From Sporisorium sorghi (Eukaryota; Basidiomycota; Ustilaginomycetes; Ustilaginales; Ustilaginaceae), in assembly GCA_023212695.1 (NCBI GenBank), contig JALCCG010000069.1:1-64000 (forward strand): 64,000 nucleotides of DNA, given 5' to 3'. Positions 1 to 10,191 of the stretch are shown here, one piece after another (within the stretch, counting starts at the first letter, position 1; each line of letters begins with the position of its first letter). The notes under the pieces were generated by a model, which was not told the DNA's origin, did no database searches, and was given only the letters and a program-made list of their open reading frames with translations. Position numbers and translations under genes: made by a program.

Positions 1-71
<71 letters not shown>
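1..71. repeat. Poly(T) tract, 71 nt
   Basis: The window opens with 71 uninterrupted T, followed by short T5 runs separated by GC. It is the longest homopolymer here, and its true length upstream cannot be seen. It may be a genuine intergenic tract or an assembly edge. Confidence 0.95.
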
Positions 72-74
<3 letters not shown>

Positions 75-610
75 TTTTGCTTTTTGCTCTTGTCAAGAAG
101 AAAAACCTTCAAAGAAAAACCAGAAAATCGCAAATTTTGAGATGCAGCCGCTCCACAATCCACCTCCGATTTCCGACTTTTTTGAACGGACGATTGATTG
201 TCACTGAAACGAGAACCTCCTGTTTGCTTGAACGAGCAGCAATCTGCATCCTTGAGAAGCATGCCAAGTCGGTTACAAATCGAGTCTGATCATCCTCTGA
301 CCTTTGAGCGAGCAAACGGTCGCAGTTGCATTCAGATACCTGGCATGAATGAGACCAATCCATCAAGAAGTCGTTCATCCTCGCTCGAGATAAGCAGCCA
401 CGACAGTCGAGCAGATGTGTTTTCTTAGCTAGATTGCGAGGGTGGTCCTGTGTCATACATCAGCCGGCTGAGACGGGGAAAGGCAAGGAAAGCGCAACGT
501 AACAATGCTGTACAGGTGTGAAAGACGGGGTGACGAACGAGCGGTAGTTGATCAGGCAGTCTCGAAGCCAAGGCGAGTCATCCAGCCCCGCTTGTGATGA
601 GCTTACGACG
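72..610. other. Intergenic, no supported gene
   Basis: This lies downstream of the leftward ORM1 gene. A 115-codon ATG-started frame exists on the minus strand (109-456), but it has no recognisable domain. I see no tRNA or repeat other than the poly(T) edge. Confidence 0.5.
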
Positions 611-1312
611 TCAAAACACTTGGCTGTGGGAGCGCAGGCCGGTCGGCGTGGGTGGCTGACTGGGATGCGGGCTAGGCGTGGGTGGCGGGGCAAAGAACCT
701 GAACCTGAGACGGTGCAGGATGGGCAGCTTGGGGAAGAGCACGAACAGCAACGCCGAAAAATTGAGACCAAACAGCAGCGGGTTGTACCTCGTATAGTGC
801 GTCGAGATCAGAAACAGACCGATGGGCACCGACGTCAGCCACTTTTTAGCTGGAGTGTACTGTGCGCCCTCGTCGATCTGCTCCCAGAGCGTGAGCTGGT
901 CGTAGACACCCGCGTTGGATTCGAACGGCGTGCCGGTGACGTAGTGGAACATGATGTACGAGAGCGCCATGTAGCCCAGGTTGACGAGCGTCCACGACGT
1001 GTCCTGCTGCATGGCGGGGATCACATCGAGCAAGATCTTTGCGACGAGGATGAGCACCACGTGGATGACCCATGCGCCCTTGTAGTTGACCCAGTCGGCG
1101 TTGGCGTTGAATCCAGCGGATTGATCGAGCATCTCTTCGTGTGTCTCTTCGACGCGGGTCACGGATACGAGAGACGAGGAGCGCGCACGGTTGTGAGTGG
1201 GGCGCTTGACAGGTGGCGGTGCGGCGCTGGTCGAGGCGGCGCTTGCGTAGGCGGTGCCCGGTGGACTGATGTGCAGCGACGGCGGACCGCCATCGTGTTT
1301 TGTGGATGCCAT
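611..1312 (-). CDS. ORM1: ORM1/ORMDL-family ER membrane protein
   Basis: Single-exon gene of 233 residues. From about residue 72 it matches the ORMDL family: the NADWVNYKGAWVIHV start, hydrophobic segments near residues 80-99, 108-127 and 158-195, and the conserved TPAKKWLTSVPIGLFLIS stretch. ORM proteins sit in the ER and restrain serine palmitoyltransferase, the first step of sphingolipid synthesis. The N-terminal 70 residues are Ser/Pro-rich and include RARSSS (residues 42-47). This fits the RxRxxS consensus of Ypk1-type kinases that relieve Orm inhibition in yeast; that regulation is inferred here. A Pro-rich tail of about 28 residues follows the domain. The gene is divergent from the phosphoacetylglucosamine mutase gene, about 0.9 kb away. 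Confidence 0.93.
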   Translation of the reverse strand: MASTKHDGGPPSLHISPPGTAYASAASTSAAPPPVKRPTHNRARSSSLVSVTRVEETHEEMLDQSAGFNANADWVNYKGAWVIHVVLILVAKILLDVIPAMQQDTSWTLVNLGYMALSYIMFHYVTGTPFESNAGVYDQLTLWEQIDEGAQYTPAKKWLTSVPIGLFLISTHYTRYNPLLFGLNFSALLFVLFPKLPILHRLRFRFFAPPPTPSPHPSQPPTPTGLRSHSQVF

Positions 1313-2234
1313 TTTTGATGGAAGCGAGGATCGAGGAGAGCAGATCCGTTCGATGCGTCTAGAACAGGATGGAGGTGCGCAGTGGAAGATATGATCTTGT
1401 CACAAAAAGTGGTTTGTGCAGAGAGAGAGAGAGAGAGAGATCAAGCCGAAGCGTAAGCGACACGCATCTGTATCAGCTGGCTGGTGACCATCACAAGCCG
1501 AATCGCCGCCGCGCTGATTATTTTGGCGCAGTCGAATCGGGGTGCGGGTGCAGATCGGGAAATTGCTCTGGACTCGATTGACAGCATCTCTTGCCTGTTC
1601 CTCCCGCTTGCACGCACGAGTCTGTTTACAAGACCCAGCCTGGTCAACCTGATACATTTTGGGCTTCTGTACATCCGGCAAAGACCAATCCCGGGAGACT
1701 CAAGCTCAGGGCACGACGGAAGCTTACGGTGGAATCCACGATCGCCTTCGGTGAGCAGCAGCAAGCCCGTATTGACCTAACATCTCGAAAAATTGCGCGC
1801 GGATCGAGAACAACGAGAACAACACAACACCCTCTGGCTTGGCTAGTTGAAGGCTGTGTGTGTCGCTGATTCAGAGCGAGAAACGAAGAAAATCAACTTG
1901 AAAAATTAGGGTCGCAAAAAGCGTGCGCTCAGCAAGGTGTTCGCTCCATTTCTCTGCTGCAGCGTCGCCTTTGCAGATCGGCGCACTGGCCCGAGACACA
2001 CAAAAGCCTCTCCACGCATCCGTGCGCTGTTGCTGTTGCTCTGCGCTCTTTGCTCTGCGCTTCTTGACTGGCATTCAATTTTGCAGAGAGCGCTGGAATT
2101 CGCCTCGTGCTGCTCCCTCTCTCACCCCTCTTCTTCGCATACATCTCATCTTCGCCGGCTTGACATCCTACCACCACCACCACCACCACCACCACAGCAA
2201 GGATTCATTGATCTAGAGACCAAGTTCCTCAACA
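1313..2234. other. Divergent promoter region with simple repeats
   Basis: This is the shared upstream region of ORM1 (-) and the mutase (+). It contains a (GA)10 run at 1421-1440 and a (CCA)n run at about 2170-2195, just before the mutase start. The last 130 nt are pyrimidine-rich, typical of fungal promoters and 5' leaders. No coding frame is convincing. Confidence 0.6.
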
Positions 2235-3914
2235 ATGGCGCTCCCATCTACGCTCTCGGCCGCACAGGCTCACCTCGGCGAGGGTCTGCCCGTCTCGCTC
2301 ATCACCGCCGCCTCGCAAGCACACCCGAAACCCATCAACCAGACCTTCACCTACGGCACCGCTGGTCTGCGTACACGCGCTGATATCCTCGACAGCACTT
2401 GCTTCCGCGTGGGTCTCATCGGTGCGCTGCGTTCCAAGAAGCTCAAGGGCAAGACCATCGGCCTCATGGTCACCGCCAGCCACAACCCTGAACAGGACAA
2501 TGGCGTCAAGATGGTCGATCCACGCGGCGAGATGCTCGATGCAACGTGGGAGCCGTTCTGCACGCTCATCGCCAACGCCGTCACCGACGAAGAGCTCATT
2601 GCTTCGCTCGAGAAGCTCGTCTCGCACTTCAAGATCGACCTTGCTGCGCCCGCCAGTGTCGTTGTAGGCTACGACACGCGTCCGTCGTGCAAGCAGCTGG
2701 TTCAGGCCATCATCGACGGTCTCTCGGCGTTGGGCGCGCACACCATCGATGCTGGTCTCAAGACTACGCCGCAGCTGCATTACCTCGTCAAGTGCCTCAA
2801 CACGCAGGACACGCCCGAGTCGTACGGCGAGCCCAGCGAAGAGGGCTACTACAAGAAGCTCGCCGCCGCCTTCCTCAAGCTCGTCCCTGCCAAGTCGGAT
2901 GTGCCTCCGCTCGTCGTCGACTGCGCCAATGGAGTGGGTGCCTACGCCCTCACCAACTTGATCAAATTCATCCCCGAGGACCGCGTCGCCTTCCGTCCGC
3001 TGCGCACCAGCACCACCACGCCCGGCGCACTCAACAACGGCTGCGGTGCCGACTATGTCAAGACCAACCAGTGCCTTCCCCAGGGCTTTGAGAAGGAGAA
3101 CCTGCAGCCTGGCGAGCGTCTGTGCTCGTTTGACGGCGACGCAGACCGCATCGTGTACTACTATCTCACGGGACCCGCCAACTCGAAGGACTCGTTCCGC
3201 TTGCTCGATGGCGACAAGATTGCGTCGCTCGCTGCGGGCTATCTCTCGGAGCTGGTGAAAGCGGCGGGGATCAAGCTCGAGTTGGGCTGTGTCCAGACGG
3301 CGTATGCCAACGGCAGCTCCACCAAGTACCTCAAGCAGCGCGTGCCGGTGACGTGCACGCCCACGGGTGTTAAGCATCTGCACCACGCTGCCGAGGCGTA
3401 CGACATTGGCGTCTACTTTGAGGCTAACGGACACGGTACGGTGCTGTTTTCGCCCTCGGCGCAACGCAAGATCCGCGAGGCTACACCTGCATCGCCTGCA
3501 GCGCAGACGGCGCTGGAGCAGCTCGCGGCGCTCGTCGACCTGATCAACCAGACTGTGGGCGATGCGATTTCGGACATGCTGCTGGTGGAGGTCATCCTGC
3601 GTGCCCGCCAGTGGGGCCCCGCCGAGTGGGACGGCGCCTACGAAGACTTGCCCAACAAGATCCTCAAGGTCAACGTCAAGGACCGCTTTTTGTTTAAGAC
3701 GGAGGATGCAGAGCGCAGGCTGACCAGCCCACCGGGTCTGCAGGAGAGGATCGACGAGCTGGTGGGCAAGTACAAGGACGCGCGCAGCTTTGTCAGGCCC
3801 AGTGGTACCGAGGACTGTGTACGCGTGTACGCCGAGTGTGCGATTGCGAGCGAGCTGGCTCCGCTTGCCAATGGCGTGGCAAAGCTGGTTTCGGATTATG
3901 CCTCGTTGGGTTGA
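2235..3914 (+). CDS. PCM1: Phosphoacetylglucosamine mutase
   Basis: Single exon, 559 residues, close to the usual length of AGM1/Pcm1. It interconverts GlcNAc-6-phosphate and GlcNAc-1-phosphate, supplying UDP-GlcNAc for chitin, N-glycans and GPI anchors. The phosphohexomutase signatures are intact. TASHNP at residues 80-85 carries the phosphorylated serine (Ser82). DGDADR at 300-305 is the metal-binding loop, and RPSGTED at 521-527 is the C-terminal phosphate-binding loop. The first ATG lies in a favourable AACA context after a CT-rich leader. A long open frame on the opposite strand is a codon-bias shadow. The product is probably cytosolic, as no targeting signal is visible. Confidence 0.96.
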   Translation: MALPSTLSAAQAHLGEGLPVSLITAASQAHPKPINQTFTYGTAGLRTRADILDSTCFRVGLIGALRSKKLKGKTIGLMVTASHNPEQDNGVKMVDPRGEMLDATWEPFCTLIANAVTDEELIASLEKLVSHFKIDLAAPASVVVGYDTRPSCKQLVQAIIDGLSALGAHTIDAGLKTTPQLHYLVKCLNTQDTPESYGEPSEEGYYKKLAAAFLKLVPAKSDVPPLVVDCANGVGAYALTNLIKFIPEDRVAFRPLRTSTTTPGALNNGCGADYVKTNQCLPQGFEKENLQPGERLCSFDGDADRIVYYYLTGPANSKDSFRLLDGDKIASLAAGYLSELVKAAGIKLELGCVQTAYANGSSTKYLKQRVPVTCTPTGVKHLHHAAEAYDIGVYFEANGHGTVLFSPSAQRKIREATPASPAAQTALEQLAALVDLINQTVGDAISDMLLVEVILRARQWGPAEWDGAYEDLPNKILKVNVKDRFLFKTEDAERRLTSPPGLQERIDELVGKYKDARSFVRPSGTEDCVRVYAECAIASELAPLANGVAKLVSDYASLG

Positions 3915-4140
3915 AGAAAGTTGCACGATGACAAGCAATACAAGCAATACTGTATCCTTGTCAAGACATCGATTCCTGTCTGTCTGGCTGAGATAAAGCG
4001 CGAGAGAGAGTGAGTCAACGGGCAGACGCTCTGAAAAAGCACACTCAGAGTGAGAGAGTCGGAACACACCCGAACACAAATCAAATTCACTTCAAACGCT
4101 TTATAATCACATCCCGGCGATCCGACCCACTACTACAACC

Positions 4141-4283
4141 GTCTTCGTGGCCTAGTTGGTTAGGGCGTAGGTCTCATACCAACGATCCTGTAATGACAGG
4201 AATCAACCTACAAGCGTTGTTGCACGAGTGCACAGTCATGCTTAGAAATCCTAAGATCGCGAGTTCGACTCTCGCCGAGGACA
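4141..4283 (+). tRNA. tRNA-Met (CAT), elongator type, with a 69-nt intron
   Basis: The 7-bp acceptor stem pairs 4141-4147 with 4276-4282 (one G-T wobble), with discriminator A at 4283. A-box-like sequence starts at 4148, and GAGTTCGACTC at 4261-4271 forms the T arm and B box. The anticodon CAT is at 4175-4177. The canonical intron position (after nucleotide 37) predicts an intron at 4179-4247, leaving exon halves that form the anticodon stem with the T-T mismatch at 31/39 also found in yeast elongator tRNA-Met. T-rich runs follow directly. Initiator tRNA is unlikely because the acceptor starts with G-C. Confidence 0.88.
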
Positions 4284-4287
4284 TTTA

Positions 4288-4303
4288 TTTTTATTTATTT
4301 TTT
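4288..4303 (+). terminator. Pol III T-run terminator of tRNA-Met
   Basis: T5, T3 and T6 runs separated by single A begin 5 nt after the tRNA 3' end. This is the expected RNA polymerase III stop signal. Confidence 0.65.
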
Positions 4304-4487
4304 GCTGGGAAATCGCCCGTTTTTTGCGTTGGGATGGAAGAGGACCCTGAGAGGAGCATGGGGATGAAATTTGGGATGCGATTGATTAGTGGGAAGATGG
4401 CGTATGAGGTTGGCGGGGGCTGAAATGGTGGTAGCAGACGGCGGCGGCGCGTGGTGAGGAAAATTGGAAGACAAGAATTTTCGGGTA

Positions 4488-4509
4488 TTTTTTTTTTTTT
4501 TTTTTTTTT
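4488..4509. repeat. Poly(T) tract, 22 nt
   Basis: Perfect T22 run in intergenic DNA. Confidence 0.9.
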
Positions 4510-4736
4510 GACGTGAGGGAAATGTTTTGGAAATTCATTCAGTCGTGTGGGCGAGGGAGGTATCGCGCCGCCGCCGAGGTTGTCTCGCTGCTGAGCGAGC
4601 GGTGTTGACGTCGTTGCTGGCCATCAGGGGGGACACACACGTCAGCAGCAAGCTCAGCCTGGTATTGTAGCCAGTACAGCTAAGGACAATCTCGAGTGGT
4701 CAAGCGGACATCACAGCAGCAGGACTCTCTCTCGAA

Positions 4737-4762
4737 GCCAGCCAGCCAGCCAGCCAGCCAGC
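4737..4762 (+). repeat. GCCA tetranucleotide tandem repeat
   Basis: About 6.5 perfect copies of GCCA in intergenic DNA. It is a candidate polymorphic microsatellite. Confidence 0.9.
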
Positions 4763-5760
4763 AAGTGTCATCGTGCGTGGTGCTTGTTCAGAAGCAGCTG
4801 GCACGAAAGTGCGCAGAATGCAATCAGCTGAGATGTTGATCGTGAATCTTTCCTCCGCGTCGTGACGGCGACGTTGTGGAAGGAAGGAAAGCTACTGTCG
4901 AGGTGCTTGCGGTCGACTCATTGCGAAGAAAGGCAAAGACGATGTGATCTCTTGAGAGAGGTTGACGCGCTTGCTTGAGGACTTGCTCAAACTCAAAGCT
5001 CGGTCTTGCCGTCCGAGTCGATGAGAAGAGCGATCTGAGATGCACCGCCAAGCTATGCGACTCAATTCCAACTGAATTCCGCGGTGAGAATCAGCCGCGT
5101 CGTCTACTGCAATGCCTGTTGCGCATCATGCCATGCTCCGACGCCAAGAGGACGGAGCTTCTGCTGGGCTCAGCACCCTCAAAAGCAATGTGAACTCAAA
5201 GTCTACATGTGATTTCCAGAGACGTGTCATAATGAATGAAAGCCCGCGATGAGATGCAGACAGCTGGAAAAGCATCGCAACGCCCGTGCTGCAGGACACC
5301 TCTTTGCTGATTCGTTGCTGAGCAACAAGGTTTGCCTCCGTATTGCGACGGACGCGGGCGTATTACTTGCACCATGTGATCGTGGACAAAGGGTGAAAAG
5401 GTGATGAGCCCACTGACACATTCGCAACGTCCGAGATGAACTGCCCTCAAGCACAAGCCTCGAGGCTAAAAGCACCAGACAGCGTCATCGGACGGAACGG
5501 AACGCTTCCTTTCTGTCGTGACTCAAAAGCTCAACCCACGACGGAAGCCTACCGAAAGGCTTTGAAGCCCCGTTGATCCATCGCACAGCGGACTCCATCC
5601 ACCGAAGTCCGACCGTGTGATGTTGTCGAGGCAGAGAATGCGCGCGCAGCGATTCGAGAGCACGTCGGATGCTCCAGCCTCTCTTCCGCTGCCTGGCATG
5701 GGGGATGAGGAGAGTGACAGGGTCAGCCAAACGGGCGTCAAAACATGGCCTTTCTCAATT

Positions 5761-5767
5761 TATATAA
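5761..5767 (+). promoter_or_regulatory. TATA box of the 5844 gene
   Basis: TATATAA lies 77 bp upstream of the ATG at 5844. It also argues against an in-frame upstream ATG at 5745, which would precede the TATA box. Confidence 0.55.
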
Positions 5768-5843
5768 GCATCGTCAAAAGAGGATACCCTCCGACCGAAT
5801 CCCCACATCATTCATCTCCTCGTCCACTGTCGACAACCACACC

Positions 5844-6524
5844 ATGCCGTCTACCACGCTTCCAGAGGTGCCTAACTCTTCGCGTGGCTTTGCGCTCGTC
5901 GAAAGCTTGGGTATTTCTGATGACCCTGCAACCGCATACGCTCCCACCGGAATTGACTACAAGGTCGTAAGTCGCTTTCTTCACATGACACCGAATCTTT
6001 CTCTCCAAAACTGACCAAACCTCCCACCGTTGACCCCACTGCAGATCGAAGGGTGCAAGCTGATCCAGAACCCGATCCCGTTCACGCTCATGGTCACGGT
6101 GCACGTCATGTTCAAAATGATCCCCGCGCAGCTGCAGCGATTCGACGATACGTTTCTCGCCGCGTGCCTGCTCGTGGGCCAGTTCCGCGTCGACGTGCAC
6201 AAGGTGGCGATCCAGACGGTGCGCGATGACCCGCGCAGCGACCGTGTGCTCCAGTACGACCTCGAGATGGACGCGTGCAACCTCGACGCCTTTATCGAAA
6301 GAGCTGACGCAATCACGCAGCACCCGTGCTTCGACAGCATGTGGAAGCAGGCCGGCCCCAAACGCAGGGAGGAGAACGACCTCGGTTGCCACACTAAGCC
6401 GTTTGAATCGCATGGCTGCGCATGCCGCAAACACGTTAAAGCTTGGGGTCAGAAGCTGATCTTGCTTCGCTGCAGCATTTGCAAGCAGGTTCCAGCGCGA
6501 GTCGAGGAGGAGAGCGAGGTTTAG
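5844..6524 (+). CDS. Orphan protein with a Cys/His-rich C-terminus (two exons)
   Basis: Predicted exons are 5844-5966 and 6045-6524, with a 78-nt intron (GTAAGT...GCAG, phase 0), giving 200 residues. I do not recognise a family. The middle part (about residues 45-115) looks like a compact alpha/beta fold, including TLMVTVHVMFKMIP and FLAACLLVGQFRVDVHKVAIQ. Near the C-terminus, Cys and His residues cluster (CH..., CAC, CSIC, about residues 160-190) and could bind a metal. The start was chosen for its ACC-ATG context and the TATA box 77 bp upstream. There is no signal peptide. It lies alone between the tRNA and the LEU5-type carrier gene. Confidence 0.6.
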
Positions 6525-7319
6525 TTTGGTGGAGCGTTCGTGACATCGTCTGCATCGTCAATGTCGACACTAGTCTTACCTCAAGACTGTGGCCCAATCG
6601 CAGCGACTGCAGCGCAGCTTTCGATTCGAAAACTTCTCACCCAGTCCAGAGTACCTCTGCGTCTGTCTCTTCCACCCTTGATGCGTTGTCTTGATCGCCA
6701 GCTCCGGCGATCCACAGCAACACCTCCCTCCATCACCATCTCCCAAAGTGACCGTTACGAGAATCAAATCGCACCTTTCTAACAAATTTCCTCAATTTTC
6801 CGTGACGCGTGTGGAGTTTTGTCTGTCGTTTCGCTATCACGTTGAAAAAAGGCGAGCGAAGCGGTTCGAGTCGGCTTTGGTGGGTGACGTGTGATGCAAC
6901 AGCACATCGCTCTCTGTCTCGCTCTCTGCCGGTCGAAGAGGGAAAAAAAAAAAAAAAAAAAAAAAAAAGACCGGAGGCGGGGAAGAGGCGCGGGGTGGAA
7001 ATTTCGAGCGAACCGGTTCCGGGTCAGCGAGCCAAAGCAGCAAAGGGTCGGACGAGTAACGTTGCTTGCATTGCTCAGCCTTTCTTTTCCCCACCATCCA
7101 TCGCAGTGTCACGGGTCATCATCGGACGCTTTCTCATACTGCTCACGAACAGGCGCACAACCGATTCGCAACTCAAGCAAGGGTTGGATACTAACGACTA
7201 CGTTACGAAACCACGATCGGCGTACGGCAACCTGACTCACAGGCATAGGAGCGGGCGCTTGGCAGAGCAGAGGAAGAGGTGCTCGGGCGATCACATCTTC
7301 GGCGCCACAACACTCAACC
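6525..7319. other. Promoter/intergenic region with poly(A)26
   Basis: Upstream of the mitochondrial carrier gene. It contains an A26 tract (6943-6968) about 350 bp before the start codon. No coding frame here is convincing. Confidence 0.55.
6943..6968. repeat. Poly(A) tract, 26 nt
   Basis: Perfect A26 run upstream of the carrier gene. Confidence 0.9.
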
Positions 7320-8624
7320 ATGGCGACACCACGACCGCGGCATCCACCATTGTGCGAGACCGACCACGCCGCCTCGGATCCGCGCGACTCCCCATCCTCA
7401 CCCTACGACCTCAAAGGCAAAGCACGCGCATACGACTCCACGCACGATGCATACTCAATACCCCCCTCCACCACCACCACCGTCACCTCCATCCTCGGCA
7501 GCACCACCGACAAAACCAGCTGGAACTACGTGCTTCGCTCCGGCATCGCAGGTGGCATTGCGGGCTGTGTGGCCAAATCGGCCATCGCGCCCCTCGACCG
7601 GGTCAAGATCCTCTTCCAAGCGCAGAACCCGGAGTTCCAAAAGTACTCGGGCAAGTGGCTGGGCGTGTTCAAAGCCGGGCGGGACATTGTGCGGTCTGAC
7701 GGGATCGCGGCGTTGTTCCAGGGCCACAGCGCGACGTTGATGCGTATTTTCCCGTATGCAGCGATCAAGTATATGGCGTATGACAAGCTGCATTTCTATT
7801 TGATGCCTACGAAGGAGAGCGAGACGGCGGGGCGGTTGTTTCTGGCGGGCTCGGCGAGCGGGGTGCTGTCGGTGTTCTTGACGTATCCGTTGGAGTTGAT
7901 CCGCGTGCGGTTGGCGTTCGAGACGAAGCGTAAGCGACAAAAGGGCGGACTGAGGCGGATCATCGGAATGATTTACAGGGAAGGTGCGACAGAGGCGCCG
8001 TTTAGCAGCGACGCGCGCAAACGAGCAGCGCGCATGGCACAGCAGGCAGCGCAACAGGCGAACCTCAGCACTTCGGCCCACTCGTCCGCGGCGGCGATCG
8101 ATGCACTGCGCGCTACAGACCCTCACGTGCCCTCCGCCACCGTCCCCGCCGGCAACCGCTTGCTCGCCAAATACCCTATCCTAAAATTCTACCGCGGCTT
8201 CAGCGTGACGGTCATGGGCATGATCCCGTACGCCGGCACGTCGTTCCTCGTCTTCGGCCGCTGCAAAACGCTGCTACAGGATCTGTTCCCGCCATCGGAA
8301 CCCGCGGTAGGCGTAGAGGGCAGCAGGAGACAGTGGTTCTGGCCCAGCAAAACCGCCGTCGACCTCTCCGCCGGCGCACTCGCGGGAGCGCTCAGCCAGA
8401 CCGCCGCGTACCCGTTCGAGGTGATACGCAGGAGGCAGCAGGTCGGCGGGATTATCAGGCCCGGCGCGATGCTCGGAATGTGGGAGACCGCAGCGTGGAT
8501 CTACAAGACGAGTGGCTGGAGAGGGTTCTATGTCGGGCTGAGCATCGGGTTCTTGAAGGTGGTGCCTATGACGAGTATCAGCTTTGCGGTTTGGTTGGGC
8601 ATGAAGCGGCAGATGGGGATTTGA
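7320..8624 (+). CDS. LEU5: Mitochondrial carrier, LEU5 / SLC25A16-42 type (CoA-related transport)
   Basis: Single exon, 434 residues. Three mitochondrial-carrier repeats are visible, each with the Px[DE]xx[RK] signature: PLDRVK, PLELIR and PFEVIR. The sequence following the first repeat (KYSGKWLGVFKAGRDIVRSDG) and the region around FPYAAIKYMAYDKLHF best resemble Leu5, the inner-membrane carrier needed for mitochondrial coenzyme A accumulation. The N-terminal 60 or so residues are hydrophilic and Ser/Thr/Pro-rich. A hydrophilic insertion of about 55 residues, rich in Ala, Gln and Ser, enlarges the second matrix loop. Substrate assignment follows family membership. The first ATG follows a CAACC context. 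Confidence 0.88.
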   Translation: MATPRPRHPPLCETDHAASDPRDSPSSPYDLKGKARAYDSTHDAYSIPPSTTTTVTSILGSTTDKTSWNYVLRSGIAGGIAGCVAKSAIAPLDRVKILFQAQNPEFQKYSGKWLGVFKAGRDIVRSDGIAALFQGHSATLMRIFPYAAIKYMAYDKLHFYLMPTKESETAGRLFLAGSASGVLSVFLTYPLELIRVRLAFETKRKRQKGGLRRIIGMIYREGATEAPFSSDARKRAARMAQQAAQQANLSTSAHSSAAAIDALRATDPHVPSATVPAGNRLLAKYPILKFYRGFSVTVMGMIPYAGTSFLVFGRCKTLLQDLFPPSEPAVGVEGSRRQWFWPSKTAVDLSAGALAGALSQTAAYPFEVIRRRQQVGGIIRPGAMLGMWETAAWIYKTSGWRGFYVGLSIGFLKVVPMTSISFAVWLGMKRQMGI

Positions 8625-8965
8625 GGGGGAATGACAACCGAAGCAAGCTCGAGCACGGGCTTGTGCGTAGACATAGGGACGCTGTCCGATGGCGGTTGAT
8701 TAGGGCGTGTGTGAAGCTTGATGAGGAGTGCGCACCTGTGAGGGGATGCGACGAGCGTTGGAAGCGGTGCGTTGGCGTTGAGCGTGGAAGGCTGGGTGAG
8801 AATCTCATCCCAGAGCGCACATCCTTGATCCAGCAAAGAAGCAGCGCTCGCTGTCCACATGCACTTCACACACACTCATGCTCGACACATGCACACAGCC
8901 GTTTCTGCTAGACACCGTTGCAAAACAAACCCTTCCTGTTCACTGCAATCGTTACAGAACTCTTG
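8625..8965. other. Convergent 3' intergenic region
   Basis: Space between the stop codons of the carrier (+) and the two-exon membrane protein (-). No feature seen. Confidence 0.5.
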
Positions 8966-10135
8966 TCAAACATTGTACGTCGAGCGCTGGCGCCTTGCCC
9001 GACCCCCAGCTGTCGCATCGTGATCCGGATCAGGTTTGAAGAACCCATTGACGCTAGACGCGACGTTGGACCACCACGAGTCTTGCTCGTGTACATTGAT
9101 TCCCCCACCCCTCGCCCTCCCCCTTCGCTGCTGCTGTCTCGCCCTAGAGCGCGTATTGTACGCCGCACCATCCACCTCCGCCGTCGACCTGAACCGCTCC
9201 CCCACGCCTTCAAACCAGGCACTGGGGTCTTGCTGAAACCGCCTAAGCTCGTCTTGCACCCTCCCCGCCGCCCTGAGCGCGGACAGCGCATCGATGCCCT
9301 GTCGCTGACCCTCCGTCACCAACGTACGGAGGAGCGTGCCAAAGTCGACACCGTTGCTGGAAGAATCGGAGTCGGAACGGCCAAACATGTCGGCGAATGC
9401 AGAATAGCCGACACCGAGGTCGTCGGCGAGATCGGCGGTGGGGTCGAGCGAGAAGGCGCGTTGGTTGGATGAACGTGTTCGACGTCGGGTCTGGGAGGAG
9501 GTGCGTTGACGACGCCTGTTGCGTGCTGAGGTAGATGTGTCTCCGGGTGCTGCGAGGTCAGGGAGCTGTGTGTAGAGCGTGTTCATGAGCGGGCCGAGCG
9601 AGGTGACTGCGAGCACGTATGTGCATGCAATGCGCAAAAGAACAAGGTAAGAGCTGCGTCAGCCTTTGAACACTGTATCCACGAACATAGAGAGAGAAGC
9701 GAAGGGGGAGCAAAGGTTGAGTAAGGGAACTCGACAGTCGAGTCGCAAGAACCTGCTCTACTTACGCTGGCCGAAAAAGCCTCCCCTGCCAGGCACCGTC
9801 CCCGTGCTGTTGATCGCATCCGTATTGTCGGTCCACCACGCCCACACCGCGATCAAGCCGCCAATGATAGCACCCCATTTGATCCCGAACCACGCCAAGG
9901 CCAGCATCGAGCGCACGGTGCGGTACGCCGTCACAAGCGCAAAGTAGGCGAGGAAGAAGGTGATGAGCGGCGGAAGCAGCGTCGACATCCACGATGCCGG
10001 ATTGTTTGCGCTGCCCAACAGGCTGTAGATGAGGTTGGAAAAGCCTGCTAGGATGCAAAAGATGGGATAGGGGATGATGTCGGAGAGGAGGTCGTGGATG
10101 AACCCTCCCGCATCTTGGGCTGCTGCGTCGGCCAT
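8966..10135 (-). CDS. Membrane protein resembling APQ12 (two exons)
   Basis: Predicted exons on the minus strand are 10135-9766 and 9606-8966, with a 159-nt intron (GTAAGT...GCAG, phase 1), giving 336 residues. The first exon carries hydrophobic segments at about residues 18-40, 50-72 and 82-102, ending in WAWW. This layout resembles the small fungal nuclear-envelope/ER protein Apq12 (nuclear pore assembly and lipid homeostasis), but the match is weak. The second exon encodes a basic, Arg/Ser-rich soluble tail of over 200 residues with the low-complexity RQQQRRGRARGGG near its end. A TATA box lies 57 bp upstream. The membrane nature is clear; the APQ12 assignment is an inference and an unrelated membrane protein is possible. 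Confidence 0.72.
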
Positions 10136-10191
10136 GTTTGCAGAGTGCGCAGTTTGGAGTGGATGGGCCCTTTCGAGCTGGTTGGGCTGGA

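Larger units (their letters stand above)
4304..5760. other. Intergenic, about 1.5 kb, no supported gene
   Basis: This holds a T22 tract (4488-4509), a GCCA tandem repeat (4737-4762) and several frames of 70-85 codons on both strands without recognisable motifs. No second tRNA-like B box was seen. The 3' end is the promoter of the gene starting at 5844. Confidence 0.5.

Noticed and set aside
109..456. 115-codon minus-strand frame near the window start
   Set aside because: Has a true ATG, but no domain or promoter element, and it ends beside the poly(T) edge; evidence is insufficient.
2229..4079. 616-codon minus-strand frame opposite the phosphoacetylglucosamine mutase
   Set aside because: It mirrors a gene with clear catalytic motifs. 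The protein it would encode is low-complexity and motif-free. Such shadows arise because the real gene avoids TTA, CTA and TCA codons.
5745..5843. Upstream in-frame ATG for the 5844 gene
   Set aside because: It lies upstream of the TATA box at 5761, so it would not be in the transcript.
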